A DNA stretch of 64,000 bases from Cyclina sinensis (GCA_012932295.1 JAAONU010000009.1:5630203-5694202), one strand, 5' to 3'. Counted from the stretch's first letter, positions 1 to 13,424 are shown. Notes: generated by a model not told the origin, from the sequence alone. Program-made: numbers and translations.

Positions 1-519
1 AGGCTCATTTACATTTTTTCTGATTTTATTTTTACCAAATAAAATATATTTTTAGGATTATCGTACAGTGACACTGGTAATCATCCTTTCAACACGGGGG
101 GTCAATACCCACTCGAAAATAAGTTGAAATGTATCTACGGCTATCACCTTACACGTTTGTTTGGACTAGTCCTGTTGAGTGTGCCTCAGGTCGTTTTAAA
201 GGACTGTATCATAACTTCTTCTTTCAAATTAAAAGAAAAAAAGATACAAATATTTTAAGCGACTGACCTCCATTTTGTCCCCGATATATGAAATAATATT
301 CATACATATATAAGTTCTGGTTGTATTTTTGAAGAACACATCAAAACTTAGTTACTGATCTATTTCTTGTCACGGAACACACATCGGACTAAATACTATT
401 AATACTTTTTCATATTTTTATCAGTAATTCTTTTATTCTGTTAGTCTCGAGGCACAAACATACAGCATATTAAAATTGAAGCAACATTAATTAAAAGTCA
501 TTTGTGGTACAATGGATAA
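1..519. other. AT-rich intergenic stretch
   Basis: No supported gene, RNA or recognisable repeat was seen here. It lies to the left of the 4.65 kb tandem duplication and does not reappear at the start of the second copy. Confidence 0.5.
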
Positions 520-1498
520 GCTTGTCGCTCGTTTCTTTTTTCTTTTTAATTATTTAATCGAGAGTAGTGGTTCTAATCTCATTTTTTTCAAGCTGTATAA
601 AACTTAAAAAGTGCGTTTTGGTATTTCAATCTTTTTTTGTTTTTTGACTTATCCCTAACTGAGAAGAAAACCTTTTAAAAAAATAAGAATTGGAAGTCGG
701 TAATTTTAAAGGCCAAGTTCAAGTTATAAACGTATATTACACTAAAATAACAGATTTTTAATGAAAAAAATGTGTGTCGCACCTGTGCTTATAATATCTT
801 CATCAAACTTTTAAAGACAATTACAAAAATCTACAGGAAACAGCTACGACTCAATTACCTGGATGATTCATCAGCCAAATACAAATTAGTTTCAGTCACA
901 TGATTAGTCACGAGACTCATGACAGATCTAAAAATATCAAAAACATAATGAATGTCAAATATCTTTTAACTGCACATTATAAAGAGCATGTTGCTTTTTT
1001 GTAAATTCTATCTGTGCAAGTAAAACTGAATCTTAAAGCAGAAAGCAAATGGCCGTCAACAGTGAATAATTAAATTTTCAACATGCATCAAACATGAACC
1101 TTTAATTTACATTCTTAAACAATGTTTTAAAAATAAACCTGATGTATAAAAAATTTTGTTCTTTTATAATCAACTTTTTTGTCGAAGTTTTTTTTTCCAT
1201 TAGTCATATTTTAGCTAACCTGAGCACAACTTCGTCGTGCGTTAGTGCGTCACCATTTTTATTCAAACGACATTTCCTCTGAAACCACTTGGCCAAAGTA
1301 ACTAGAACTATAATATAGATAATATTTCTTGTATTAAGTTCTACCAAAATTGTTAAAAAATTCACTTCTACGCAAAAACTCTAGTTGCTATGGAAACCAA
1401 AAGAACAATCTTAAAACAAAATACTCTTGCCTGAAGCCACAAGACTTAGAGGTTAAATAGTTGGAATGGTGTATTATGTAGAGGTCTCCTACCAAAGT

Positions 1499-2230
1499 TG
1501 TTCAAATTATGTTCCTGGGGTCAAGATTGGCCACGACCTAGTGGTCACGTTTACATTGAGATATATAGGAAAAAATAGCAATTTTCATATCTGAAACCAC
1601 AAGGTTTTTAGTTCTAAAATTTGGCAAAAAGTATTGTCTAGTGGATCTCTACCAAGATTGTTCAAATTATGTCCCTGCGGTCAAAATTCACCTCAACCGT
1701 GGATTACTTATTTATAAAGTGTATTTAAGGAAAACTTCAACAATCTTCTTTTCTGAACTACAAGGCTTCGGGATTTGATATTTGGCATACAGGTTCATTA
1801 AGATCTCATCTACAAAGATTGTTCAGTTGTGCCGCTGGGGCCATAAATGGTTCCGCCCTTGGGGTTTCTAGGTTAAAGCCTCTATTTAAGCTTATATAAA
1901 GAAAACTTCGAAAATCTATATATATGAAATCAGAAGGCCTAGTGCTTACATACTTTGCTTGGAGCATTATCTAGAAGTCCTCTAACAAGATTGTTCAAAT
2001 GATGTTCTTGTGGTCAAAACTGACCCCAACCCAGGGGTCACTTGAATTTGGTAAAGACTTGCATAAAAATCTTCTTGTCAGTAACCACAAGGTCTAGTGT
2101 TAAGATATTTTATGTGTAACCTGGCCTAGCAGACTTCTACTAAGTTTGTTCAATTCTTAGTTATGGGGTCAAAACCGACCCTGTCCCTGGGTCACCATGG
2201 CTAAAAATAAACTTTTAGTTTATTGACAGG
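1499..2230 (+). repeat. Decayed 160-170 bp tandem array, bivalve type
   Basis: Five diverged units each begin with TTGTTCAAATTATG followed by a GGTCAAAACTGACCCC-like motif and GGGTCAC. Unit starts are near 1,499, 1,660, 1,820, 1,992 and 2,147. A second, looser series based on GTAGGTTCCTTGCATAGACC and GGGTCAAGGTCA follows to about 2,700. Short open frames inside (for example 2,223-2,450) are translations of repeat and not genes. Confidence 0.75.
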
Positions 2231-3734
2231 TATCTTAGATATTTGGTATTTAGGTACTTTGCATGAATCTCTACCATTCACTTGGGTCAAGGTAAAGGTA
2301 ATCGACGTTAAAGATAGATTTTTGTACTTTTCCCTCTATAGTAATCAATATCTGAGATATTTTATGAAGGTAAATTGGAAGGACCCTTACTCTCAGGTGA
2401 AGTTTGCAGTCACTGTGTCAAGGTCAAGGTCGCTAATGCTAAAAATATAGACACTTTGCATGAATCTCTTCCATTTATTTGGGGTAAAAGTGCACATAGG
2501 CTGAAAATAGATTTATGTGCTTTACCTCTTTGAGCTTTCATTTACAGACCAATATCTTTGGTATGTAGGTTCCTTGCATAGACCTCTACTCTTAAGTGGG
2601 GTTTGAGTTCACTTCAAGGTCACAGCTAACAATAGTTTTTTTTCTACTTTCCGTCATAGAGCAGCCTTTATCTACCGACTGATATTTTAGATATTTGGTT
2701 TGTATTCACCTACAAATCTTCAATTAGAATATGTAAAACTGCTGACGTTTGCATAACAACAAACCCACAGACAAAGAACTCAGGTGTGCAATCCATATCA
2801 TAGCCCTTTTGTTTTAAAGAGCTGGCAAAATAAATAAATTACAAATAACTTTCTCAATCCTACCTTGCGTTTGTTTTCAACGGCAGAAGTACAGTTCCAT
2901 TCAGTCTATGCATATTTTTTCCAAAAGCATATTTTGAACAACATCAAACAAGTAGGACTGAATCATAGAAAACTATAAATTGTCGTTATTTTTAGATTGA
3001 CATAATACATGTACATGTCAGAGGGTCTATGTTTTTATTTTGTGCATTGTTTACACTTACGTTTAAACTTTCGGTTTGAGAAAAAAAAAACAATAAGCCA
3101 ATCATGCAAGTTCTTATTTTCGACAGCTGGCATTCCCTGTAACCAAGAATCTTGCTAGGCTTTTGTGTAAGATATCAAAGCTCCAGACAGCTAAACAAAT
3201 AGTTTTTTTTTTCAAATCTACTTCAATTAAACTAACAGATGCCGTAGAAAAAGTCCCCAAATTCTAGCTTTTTTCGTCTTTACATGAAAAATAAAATCTT
3301 TCACCGACCATTTGTAAGGAATTTAAACAGATGATAACAAACGTTTAATATTATATTTAAACACTCCTATTTCAACCAACTTAGGTTTCCTGTTCAAAGC
3401 CTGTAACGATAAATTTGTAAAAGAAACAATATTAAATGATAAAAAAACTCAAAATCAATTAAAACCGGAAGCAATACCTTTTAGAATAATTGGCTGGTGT
3501 CTGGCCAAATTGAGTTTCTCCCTAAGTAAACAGTTTTTACTTTATATGATCTAAAAATTCAGCCGCATTCAGGTAAGTAATGGTCATAAATAACATCGAT
3601 ATACTTGTTATCCCCCTCCCTAACCCCCGCCTCTCCCCCACCCCCTTTCTAAAAACAATTGTCGGATACTATGACGGTCGAGAGCACGTCTAGTTCAATT
3701 AGTAATACATTAACCTCTAACTACTGCGCAAGGG

Positions 3735-4035
3735 AATTATTCTTTAGGTCACGCTGTCTAGAAGGTTGTTTTTTTCAAGAAACTCATGAACAAGAAGGTA
3801 TTGCTCCGGATCCTCATGTAGACTCGCTCTTGTAAGCCGATTAATAACCCTTAAACCTCTAACATGATGTGTCATGTTCTAATACACATCCATATCAATA
3901 ATTAGTAATTCAACAAATGACGAATGCGAACGGTATTAATTTCCTTTGTCCAATGGTCTAGATAGTTGGTTTTCTGTGTTACTCATGATCAAGAGGGTAT
4001 TAATAAGTTCAAATCCCATGAGGACCGGGATTTTT
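3735..4035 (+). repeat. Two tRNA-like SINE heads, decayed
   Basis: Two related blocks each have an A-box-like stretch (TGTCTAGAAGGTTG; TGGTCTAGATAGTTGG near 3,954) followed after ACTCATGA.CAAGA by a B-box-like element (GTTCAAATCCC near 4,007). This is the layout of a tRNA-derived SINE. Neither block folds as a cloverleaf with a paired acceptor stem, so they are not called tRNA genes. Confidence 0.4.
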
Positions 4036-4758
4036 TTCCGATGCTTTGTCTTCTGTTAAGAAAACATTTGCAAGAGGCACTGAAATGGGTAAATTACCTT
4101 GAAAGTACAGAAAATAGTTATAAAACTTGATTCCCTTTCATTATTGCCTGAAACATTTAATATAGTCACTTAACTGTATCTCATTTCGCTATGCCTTTAC
4201 CTTGTTTATATACATTTAAAAAAGAATCAAAAAGAATATGAATCATAAGATTTTCCTGCAAAGATTTAATGTTCTTTTGAAAGATTTCAGTCAGACCATA
4301 AATCTCAACAAATATCAATGCTATGCTGCTAATGTAATTTTACCACTAACTATTTGACACTTGGTTTATTTGTACTTGGCTGGCAGATTTTCAAATACAT
4401 GAATCTAATTGCATTAACATCAAAAGATTAAAAAAATCAGATCAGTTTACACATGACATGAACAGACAGGCTTTGTGATTATAGAAAAAGATGATTAAGA
4501 TTTTGTTAAAGAGAAGAACATACCTTAAGGACCAGAAATATGACACAGCACTCACTGAACAAAGCCTACTTTTTATTTATCAGACAGGTCGTTGGCAACG
4601 GCAAACACAAGTCGAACGGTTTGGAAATTATGGCAATCGTAATTGGAACATAAACGTACGGTTCATCTCAAATTTCGATAAAAATAGACATTTAAGGTCT
4701 GAATTGTTATATTTCAATGTGTGCGTTATTGTTATAGATAATGAGCTTTTTATCCCCC

Positions 4759-4893
4759 ATGCGGCCTCTATTGCTTCTATTGATTATCTACTGCCATGGT
4801 AGCCCTAAGGAATACTGTGCCTGGAATACCGACAATTACATTGTAATACACCTGACTCCGAGTGAAAAAAGCGGCCAAGTGATATACATCGGA
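4759..4893 (+). CDS. Possible signal-peptide exon of an unknown secreted protein
   Basis: From an ATG at 4,759 the frame reads a basic N-terminus, a leucine-rich hydrophobic core (MRPLLLLLIIYCHG) and a polar stretch ending LTPSEKSGQVI. A GTAAGC donor follows at 4,894; if unspliced, the frame stops at 4,926. The hydrophobic start looks like a secretion signal. The family was not recognised and no downstream exon could be linked. Copy B (from 9,383) has the same frame, but TGT and the donor are altered, which suggests decay there. This may be coding debris copied with the repeat. Confidence 0.3.
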
Positions 4894-5077
4894 TGTAAGC
4901 AAATCTCAAACAGTTTTAATTTCTAACAAACATATTCTCATTTGATGGTGCTCCACATTTTTAATTATTTTTGCTTAGTCTGGTCAGATGCACGATTCTA
5001 TTTTCGATTAAAGGAGTTTCTGGTATAAATATTCAATTTTATTCTATTTAAGGAAGGAAGTCATTTATGCAAAGTTT

Positions 5078-5160
5078 AACGTATGTAGACACTGATCAGA
5101 CGCCCTAACATGCAGCGTCTGATCTGGGCCTGTACTCTTTGCCTATGTCTACGTTTGTAG
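5078..5160. repeat. Nested hairpin at the end of duplication copy A
   Basis: GATCAGACGC (5,094-5,103) pairs with GCGTCTGATC (5,114-5,123). An outer GTAGAC...GTCTAC pair adds a second stem. The equivalent in copy B is near 9,739, with substitutions in both arms. It marks the segment junctions. Confidence 0.6.
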
Positions 5161-6204
5161 ACGCTAGGAATTAATGGGTTAAGGGCTGTAAATGATTTTA
5201 GAATCGCTCGTTTTTTTCGTTTCTTCTTATTTAATCGAGAGTAAGAGGCTCTAATCTCACTTTTTTCAAACCGTAGAACTTAAAAACAGCGATTTGATAT
5301 TTTAATCATTTTGTATTTTGACTTGTCCCTGAGACAAAAAAAAACCAAAAAAAAACAAACAAACTATTTTTAAGCTTAAATCTGGAAATCAGTAACTTTT
5401 CAGCCTTTTCATCTAAAAACTTAAAATATACTAAAATAACAGAATTTATCTGAAAAAAATGAGTCGCACCTGTGCTTCCAATTTCCTCACCAAACTGCTA
5501 AAGACAAACACATAAATCCACAGCAACGACTCGATTACCTGGATGATACATGAAATGCAAATTAGCCTCAGTCACGTGGTTTGTCACGAGACTCAAGGCA
5601 GATCTAAGATAATCTCAAACATAATGAATGTCAAATATCTTTTAACTGCACATTATATAAAGCATGATGCTTTTTGTCAATTCTGTCCGTGCAAGTTAAA
5701 CTGAATCTTAATGCAGAAAGCTAATGGCAGTCTCAGTGAATCATTAAATGTTCAACATGCATCAAACATGAATCTTCAATTGACATTCTTAAACAATGTT
5801 TTTCTGATGTATTTTAAACTTTGTTCTTTTGCAATCATCTTTGCAGTTGAAAGCTTTGGGAAAAAAAGGAAAAAAAGTTAATTTAGTAAGTCATAGTTTA
5901 GGTCACCTGAACACCTGCTCATGTGAGCTATTTCTGATCGCATAATGTACGTCGTCCGTCGTCGTGCGTTTGTGCGTGCGTGCGTCAACATTTTGATTTA
6001 TAACGACATTTCCTCTGAAACCGCTCGGCCAAAGTTAATTGAACTTGGCAGGGAAGTTCTACCAAACTGTTAAAAAAATTTAGTTCCTTGCAGAAGTCAT
6101 AGCAACCAAAGGAAAAAAAAAATAAAGATCTTCTTGTCTAGAACCACAAGACCTAGAGCTTAGATATTTGGCATGGTGTATCATCTAGAGGTCTTCTAAT
6201 AAAT

Positions 6205-6900
6205 TCTTTAAATTATGTCTCTTGGGTCAAAATTGGCCACGCCCTAGGGGTCACATGTTTTACATAGAAATATATAAGAAAACTTTAGCAATCTTCCACT
6301 CTGATACAACAAGGCCTAAAGTTCTAAAATTTGGCACAAAGTATTGCCTATTGGATTTCTACCAAGATGTTCAAATTATGTCCCTGTGGTCAAAACTGAC
6401 CTCACCCCGGGAGGCATTTGTTTATAAAGAGGCGTGTATATAGGGAAAACGTAAACAATCTTCTTGTCTGAACTACAATGCTTTGGGATTTGATATTTAG
6501 CAAACAGGTTCACCAAGAGTCCCTCTACAAAGATTGTTCAATTGTGCCCCTGTGGTTATTAATGGCTATGCCCCGGGGTTCATTGATTTAAGCCTTTATT
6601 TAGGGTTATACAGGGAAAACTTCGAAACTCTTCTTCTTTAAAACCATAGGGGCCTAGTGCTTAGATGTTTTGCATGGAGCATCATCTAGAAGTCCTCCAT
6701 CAAGATCATTCAAATAATGCTCATGTGGTCAAAACTGACCCCACCCCAAGGGTCACTTGAATTTGGTAAAGACTTGAAAAATGTTCTTGTGAGTGACCAC
6801 AAGGCCTAGTGTTAAGATATTTGATGTGTAACTTGGCCTAGTAGACCTCTACCAAGTTTGTTCAAATCTTGGCCCTGGGGTCAAAACTGACCCCAAATAT
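6205..6900 (+). repeat. Decayed 160-170 bp tandem array, second copy
   Basis: Counterpart in copy B of the array at 1,499-2,230, with the same GGTCAAAACTGACCCCACCCC and GGGTCACTTG motifs and the same unit order. The looser series continues to about 7,330. The open frame at 6,222-6,443 lies within it and is not considered coding. Confidence 0.7.
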
Positions 6901-8384
6901 TTGTCATAGGGCCTTAGTTCACTGACAGATATCGTAGATGTTTGGTTAAAGGCACTTGGCATGAATCTCTGTCATTCACTTGGGTCAAGGGCAAGGTCAC
7001 TAAGGCTAAAAATATTTGTTTTCTTCTTTTCGTAATATAACCTTTACTTTTTATTGATATTTTAAATATTTGGTAAACAGACTCCTTGACTTGGTATACA
7101 GATACCTTGCAGGAACCTCTTCCATTAAAATGGGGTAAAGGTCACCTAGGCTGAAGTTTATTTATTTACATAACCTCACAGAGCTTTTATTTATAGACTA
7201 ATATCTTTAATATATGGTATGTAGGTTCCTTATATGGACCTGTACTCTTAGTTGGGGTTTAACGTCACTGGGTCAAGGTCTAATAATAGGTTTTTTTTCT
7301 ACTTTTTGTCATAGAGCATTTATTTACCGACTGATATTTTAGATATTTGGGTTGTATGCACTACAAATCTTCAGTTAGAAAATGTAATACTGCTTCTGAC
7401 GTTTGCTTAACAGCAAACCCACAGACAAAGTATTAAGGTGTGCACTCCATATTCATCATGGCCCTATTGTTTTAAAAGATGGCATTTAAATGAATAAATT
7501 GCAAGTCAGTTTCTCAATCCTACCGTGCGTTTGTTTTCAACGACAGAAGTACAGTTCCACCCAGTCTATGCATATTTTTCCTGAATGCATATTTGTAACA
7601 AGATCAAGCAAGTAAGACTGAATCATAGTTAACCATAAATTCTAGTCTTTCGTTATTTATAAATTGACACAATACATATGCTGCTTAGTAATTTCTGTCT
7701 TTGCTCTTGTGACATTCAGTTAGAGATGTCAGAGGAGAGAGCTATTTATTTTGTACCTTTATGACAGTTACGTTAAAACTTTCGGTGTGAGAAAAAGGAA
7801 ACAATAGGCTAATAATGCAAGTTCTTTTTTTCCACATCTGGCATTCCCTTGTAACCGAGAAACTAGTTAGGCTTTTTTGTAAGATATCAAAGCTTCAGTC
7901 ATCTAAACAATATCCTTCATTTTAACCGACGCGACGGATGCCGTAGAAAAAGTCCCAAAAGACCAGCGTTTTTTCCCGTCTTTTTATCAAAAATAGAAAC
8001 CGTTCATAGACCATTTGTTAAGTATTTAAACAGATAATAGCACGCCTTTAATATCTTATTTAATCACTCCTATTTCAACCTACCTCAATCTCTCGTTCAA
8101 AGATTCAAGATTGTCACGATGAACTTTGTAAACAAAATTAGATGATAAAAGACTCAAAATCAATTAAACCGGAAGCAGTACTTTTTAGAACAATTGTCTA
8201 GCCAAATTGAGTTTCTCCCTAAGTAAACAGTTTTTACTTTTTAATTTTCTCAAAATTCAGCGGCATGCTATAGGTAAATATTGATAAATATACAAAAAAG
8301 GAAGAAAAAAAAAACAAGAAAAAAAAACATCTTATTTAATTTGTAAGACTTTAACCTCTCAATATTGAGCGAGGGAATTATTCT

Positions 8385-8690
8385 TTCGGCCACCCTGTCT
8401 AAAAGGCTGTTTTTTTTTCAAGAAACTCATGACCAAGTAGTTATTGCTCCAGATCGTCATGTAGACTCGCTCCTGTAAGCCGATTAACAACCTTTAAACC
8501 TCTAAAATGATGCATCATCCGCGTCATCCGTATCGGTAATTAAAGTAATTATAAATTCACCCAATGACGAATACGAACGGTATTAAGTTCTTTGGTCCAA
8601 TCGTCCAGATTGTTGGTTTTCTGTGTTACTCATGACCAAGAGGGTATGAATCAGTTCGAATCCCCCGAGGACTGGGAATTTTTCTGATGC
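8385..8690 (+). repeat. Two tRNA-like SINE heads, copy B
   Basis: Copy-B equivalents of the blocks at 3,735-4,035. The second keeps AGTTCGAATCCC as a better B-box near 8,653. They were duplicated with the 4.65 kb segment rather than inserted independently. Confidence 0.4.
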
Positions 8691-9382
8691 ATTGTTTTCT
8701 GTTACAAAAGCATTGGCAAGAGGCACTGAAATGGGTTAATTACCTTGGAAGAACAGAAAAAAGTATGGTAAACATTTTTTTTTCATTTTTATTCCCTCCA
8801 TACTATTCATAAAACAGTTAATATAATCACTTGACCGTATCCAATTATTCTGTTTATATGTATTAAAAAAAGGTCATTAAATAAAAATAAATCATATTTT
8901 TCCGCAAAGATTATTTCAGATATTTCAGTCGGACCATAGTCTCAGCAAATATCAGTGTTATGGTGCTATTGTTCTTGTACCACTGTTCATGCTGTTTGAC
9001 AGTTTATTTGTACTTGACTGGCAGGTTTTCAAATATCTAATTACATTAACATCAAAAGATTTCAAAATTTCTGATCTGTTTTCAAATGAACATACATGCT
9101 TTGTGACAATAAAAAAGATGATTAAGATTTTTTAAAAGGAAAAAAATCATCCTTTAAGGACCAGAAATGTGACACGGTACTCAATGCAAAAAACCTACTT
9201 GTTTATTCATCAGACAGTCATTATTTATTGGCAACGGCAGGTTTGAAAATTATGACAATCGCAATTGGAACATTAACGTACGGTTCAGCTGAAATTTCGA
9301 TAAAAATAGACATTTAAGCCCTGGATTGTTATATTTCAATGTTAGCGTGATTGTTAAAGATAATGAGCTTTTTTTTATCCCA

Positions 9383-9613
9383 ATGCGACCTTTCTTGTTT
9401 GTACTGATTATCTACTACCATGGTAGCCCTAAGAATTACTATGACTTGAATACCGACAATTTCATTGTAATTAACCTGACTCCGAGTGAAAAAAGCGGCC
9501 GAGTTATTATTAATTTATTATTACTATTAATTATTATTGGATTTAAGCAAATCCCGAACAGTTATAATTTTTCTAACAAACATATTCTCATTCTACAGAG
9601 CTCCACACTGTAA
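9383..9613 (+). pseudogene. Copy-B relic of the possible leader exon
   Basis: Paralogue of the frame at 4,759 with the same MRP start, hydrophobic core and LTPSEKSG segment. The Tyr-Cys-Ala triplet has become Tyr-Asp, the donor GTAAGC has become TTTAAGC, and a TTATTA insertion extends the frame. If copy A is a real exon, this copy is no longer spliceable at the same site. Confidence 0.3.
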
Positions 9614-9845
9614 ATTATTTTTTATTAAGCCTGGACTGTTGCACAAGTCTATTTTCGATTAAAGGAGTTACTGGTATAAATATTCAATTTTATTCTATTT
9701 AAAGAAGAAAGTCATTTATGCAAACGTATGTAGACCCTGATCAGACACCATAATCTGCAGTGTCTGATCTGTGTCTGTACTGTTTCCTTATGTCTACCTT
9801 TGTAGACGATAGGCATTAATGGGATCAGTTCTGTAAAAGATTTAT

Positions 9846-10440
9846 AGAATTTTACTCCAAATGTACGACCGTTTTAGATAGAGACACGTCTGACCTTCGT
9901 TAAGGAGCGCTTTATTCACTCGACCACTATAATACGTTTGGCTTTACTTGCAAATATAAATACAATCTTATTTCTTATACAATTCTAGGGAAGAAATTTG
10001 TGTTTTTTTCTTCGAAATATATACAATTTATCAAAAAAGAAATAAAACTCATAATAATTCAACTTTAACTTTTTGAGAAATTTTTCGGGAAAAAGAAGGT
10101 CACATTAATTAAAATAGAACCGAGTCTAATCAGGTGTTACAAAGTCTGCGACCTTTTCTGAAGATCAAACTGAACTTTAGTTGATAAGTTTTCTAATAAA
10201 AAAGACATTGATTGATGATTTTTTTTACTGAGTCGACAAAAAAACAACAATTTTTTAACCTGAATAACAGACGGACAAACTGATTGTTGTATGTATGTAT
10301 TAACTTTGATGTTTTTATAACTATTTTGTCAGTTTAACTATTATTTTAACGCTACTTTCCTTCTTATTATCAACATTTAAATCTGATTAACCTTAACTTT
10401 TAACATTGTTGTTATCTTTATTATATTCTTACATACATGA
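9846..10440. other. AT-rich intergenic stretch
   Basis: Nothing was supported here beyond poly-A/T tracts. Codon-like periodicity is absent and stops are frequent in all frames. Confidence 0.4.
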
Positions 10441-10449
10441 GACTAAGTC

Positions 10450-10552
10450 CTCAGAGGGAGGAAATGCATCTTCGAATACCCAGAGCGGGATACGAACTCC
10501 GATCTCCCGTGTGACAGGCCAACACTCTTACCACTGAGTCAAAGAATCGATT
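10450..10552 (-). repeat. tRNA-derived SINE head, minus strand
   Basis: On the minus strand TGACTCAGTGGTAAGAG resembles an A box and GAGTTCGTATCCC a B box about 30 bases downstream, followed by a short unrelated body. The acceptor arms do not pair, so this is a SINE or tRNA pseudogene rather than a working tRNA. Confidence 0.45.
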
Positions 10553-10560
10553 CCCTGACG

Positions 10561-13420
10561 CAGTTGTCTCAGGTTGTATTTATACAATTATAGGTAGGTG
10601 TGCACTAGACCGTAGCGATATCATCTTTAATATTATCAGTATTGTTATCTTTTCACGATCGAAAAAAATGTATTTAAAAGGCATGCAATTAAATCTTTCA
10701 GATATTACTTCCAAACTTAAACTAATCAATCTTGAAAGTGTTAGTATTCTTGCGAAGAATGACAGACTGGTACTGGCCCTTACTAGAAACAATGGTTAAG
10801 TTTACTGCCCGACCGTTCTGACTTTTACATTTACAGGAAGTTCAATTCAGTTAGACCAGAAATTGTGACAGAGACACACAAACGTATATTGTCTAAATGT
10901 CTTGTACTAAAAAGTTGCACATTGTACTCATTGGCAAAACAAAATAAATTAAATTTTAAAAATTTTAAATGGTCGTGTTTCCGTATGAAGGTCTTGGCGT
11001 GCTATAGACAGTACTCTTTAGAGCTGGAGGTAAAATGACATCATAAAGTTAATAGCGGCGTCTATTCAAAATGAAAACACAGTTCACTAAAGACTTTCAC
11101 GATACGATTTATCGCGAATTTATGTTGGGTAAGTCACATTTATGATTAATTTTCATAAAATTAGAAGGTAATTTTTTAAATAGCATGCGTTTTGACTGCA
11201 CATTTTGTTTAAAATGCTGTTCTCAAGACCGAACTTCTGTTAACAAAATATGCAAATTTTAGGATAATAAATGTATTTCGTTGTTTGCAATCACTACACA
11301 TTGGAGTTAACATATATAATGTTCGATGAATGAACAAAATTGCAATATATTTGAGAAAAAAAATTTTGGAGGAAGTCTGTCGTTCAGTTTTTTTTTCAAG
11401 TATGGAAGGCCGTTCTCGTCTTAGGTAACACTTTTCAAATAAAAAATGTCCTCATAACAAAAAATTAATCACGTGCGTATTTGCAAGTTTTGACTTCAAA
11501 TTATTTGTTCATACCAAACGGTATTTATAAACTTATAGCAAATTAAGAGAAAAAAGAAACTTGCATCACTAGGGTATATGTAATCAGCCTTTGCCACCTA
11601 TTGTTTTAGATGTAATACACAAATGCGTGTGATGCGGGTGTTACTCATAACGAACAAAATGATACTGGCCCTGAAGCCTTTTGTAGGCAGTCAGTTTACT
11701 GATGAAGAACTCTGTAGTACAAGATCAAGACCAGGCCTAGCTTTTTATATGATTTTTCAAGTTAATTGACGATTTTTTTTCAATCAACATATTATCTGTT
11801 TAGAAAGGTTTACTTTAATTGCTCAACAATATTATTTTCAGCAAGCCCTGAAAGTAACAGCTAAATTTAAATAATACATTCATTGAAGACATGGTATTAC
11901 GCAATTAGCTGTCTCTAAAGAAATATATAAATAGTCCTTGCATTAAGTCTAACACTTAAAGAAAGGCTACATATCTTAGTTAAATAAGAACCTTTAAAAA
12001 TAAACCATGTACTTAAATATAGCTTTTGTTTCGTTTTAGCTGAAGAATTTAAATAGCTCCTACACAGCACAGCTTCATCACAAGCAACAGTGGTTTACTA
12101 TCATAGTATGTGCATTTCTCCGTAAATTAATCAAATAACAACACATGACATTATTTATTATAGTTATTTATTATTTATGAAAAACACAATGGTGGTGTTT
12201 ACTCAATAAATGAATAAAATAATGCATAATTACATAATAAACCAAGTGCATTACATTTTATTGTTTGATACCGTTCTGAAATCACATATATTTACATTAT
12301 TTTTCTTATGCAAAATGCTCATAATTCTTTTATTATTCCTTTTTAGTTCAGTAGACGTGTTCTAGATAGTGGTTGACAACCAACTTAACAGTCCAGACTC
12401 TGCAACAGTAATAGTGATTATTTTTACGGTGTGTTGAATAAAATCTGGATTTAAGCTAAAAACCCATGTCCACCTATTAGTTTTGTTTTTATAGGGTCAA
12501 AATAAATGCCTAATTGTTTAAGTTCAAGTTCAAGTACACAACTGTTATATCAGTCATCGGCGCAACAATATTTAAAATTAATTGCTATCAGTGTTTGTGA
12601 CTATTACCAATCTTAATCCCAAACAATAAGCTATGGAACTTCACATCATATTCTTTGATTTTAGCTGACGAACTGAGTGGAGGTGTATTACCTTTTGACC
12701 TATGAACATCGCAACTTCATATATTGAGCAAGATATGTATCATTCGGCCCTGGGATATTCTTACACTTATTAAACACTATTGTTGGAATCAAATATGCAG
12801 AATGAATGCAGTATTGTGATATTCTGGCACGTAGTAAATGTTAAATTGTGATCACTTGTCTTTTACTTAAAACTGCATAACTCCAGATGAGCAAAAATAT
12901 TTCAAAAACTCAAACTTTAGCAAAATGTACTAAAATTTTAACTTTTTAAGAAAAGTAAAAAGATTCAAGTAGTAATTTACATGTTGTATGTGAGTAATGA
13001 CTGATTTTTGCAGTATCTATCACCATATTTTTACTGCGTGACTAACGCAATAAGGGCTATTTTGGCATATTTTGACCTCCTTTTGGTAAATTACATGGAT
13101 TTTAAGTGATGTTTTCCATGTGTAAATAACTTTTTTAGTTCACTTCACAATATTTTACTTTTAAATACATCTTCAAAATTTTCATGAAAATTAGCATGAA
13201 TCTGGAGGCATGCTGCTTTACTTGTACATTTTTACGAACTAATAAATCTTTCAGTTATGGGTATGAATTAACATTGCACCTCAATTTATGATGAGAAATT
13301 TCCACAAAATTCTCTTGCATTTTTTCACGTGAATCTCAATCAATCTTTCTAACTTTTACCTGTTCATTGACTGTCTATATAACATGCCATTTAAAATGAA
13401 ATAGTGCAAGAACATATTGT
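10561..13420. other. Intergenic stretch with one possible micro-exon
   Basis: No protein family was recognised. At 11,071-11,128 an ATG opens 19 codons (starting MKTQFTKDFHD) and ends at a strong donor, GGTAAGTCAC, so it could be a first coding exon, but no partner exon was found. The open frame on the minus strand at 10,580-10,792 shows no family features. Confidence 0.3.
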
Positions 13421-13424
13421 TCTT

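Larger units (their letters stand above)
520..5195 (+). repeat. Tandem segmental duplication, copy A
   Basis: This 4.65 kb segment recurs directly downstream in the same orientation. Shared landmarks, in order, are TCGCTCGTTT near 525 and 5,204, the GTCAAAACTGACC tandem array, a GTGCGTTTGTTTTCAACG block, SINE-like heads, the ATGATTAAGATT block at 4,491 and 9,118, and the terminal CTGATCAGAC hairpin near 5,094 and 9,739. The offset varies between about 4,620 and 4,710, so the copies differ by many indels as well as substitutions and the event is not recent. No intact gene was recognised inside apart from a possible leader exon near 4,759. Confidence 0.9.
5196..9845 (+). repeat. Tandem segmental duplication, copy B
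   Basis: Second copy of the segment described at 520-5195, colinear along its whole length. Both copies end in the same hairpin and a TTAATGGG motif. Copy B has extra AT-rich insertions, for example a TTATTA run near 9,510. It shows the same array, SINE heads and possible leader exon, but the splice donor and a cysteine of that exon are lost here. Confidence 0.9.
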
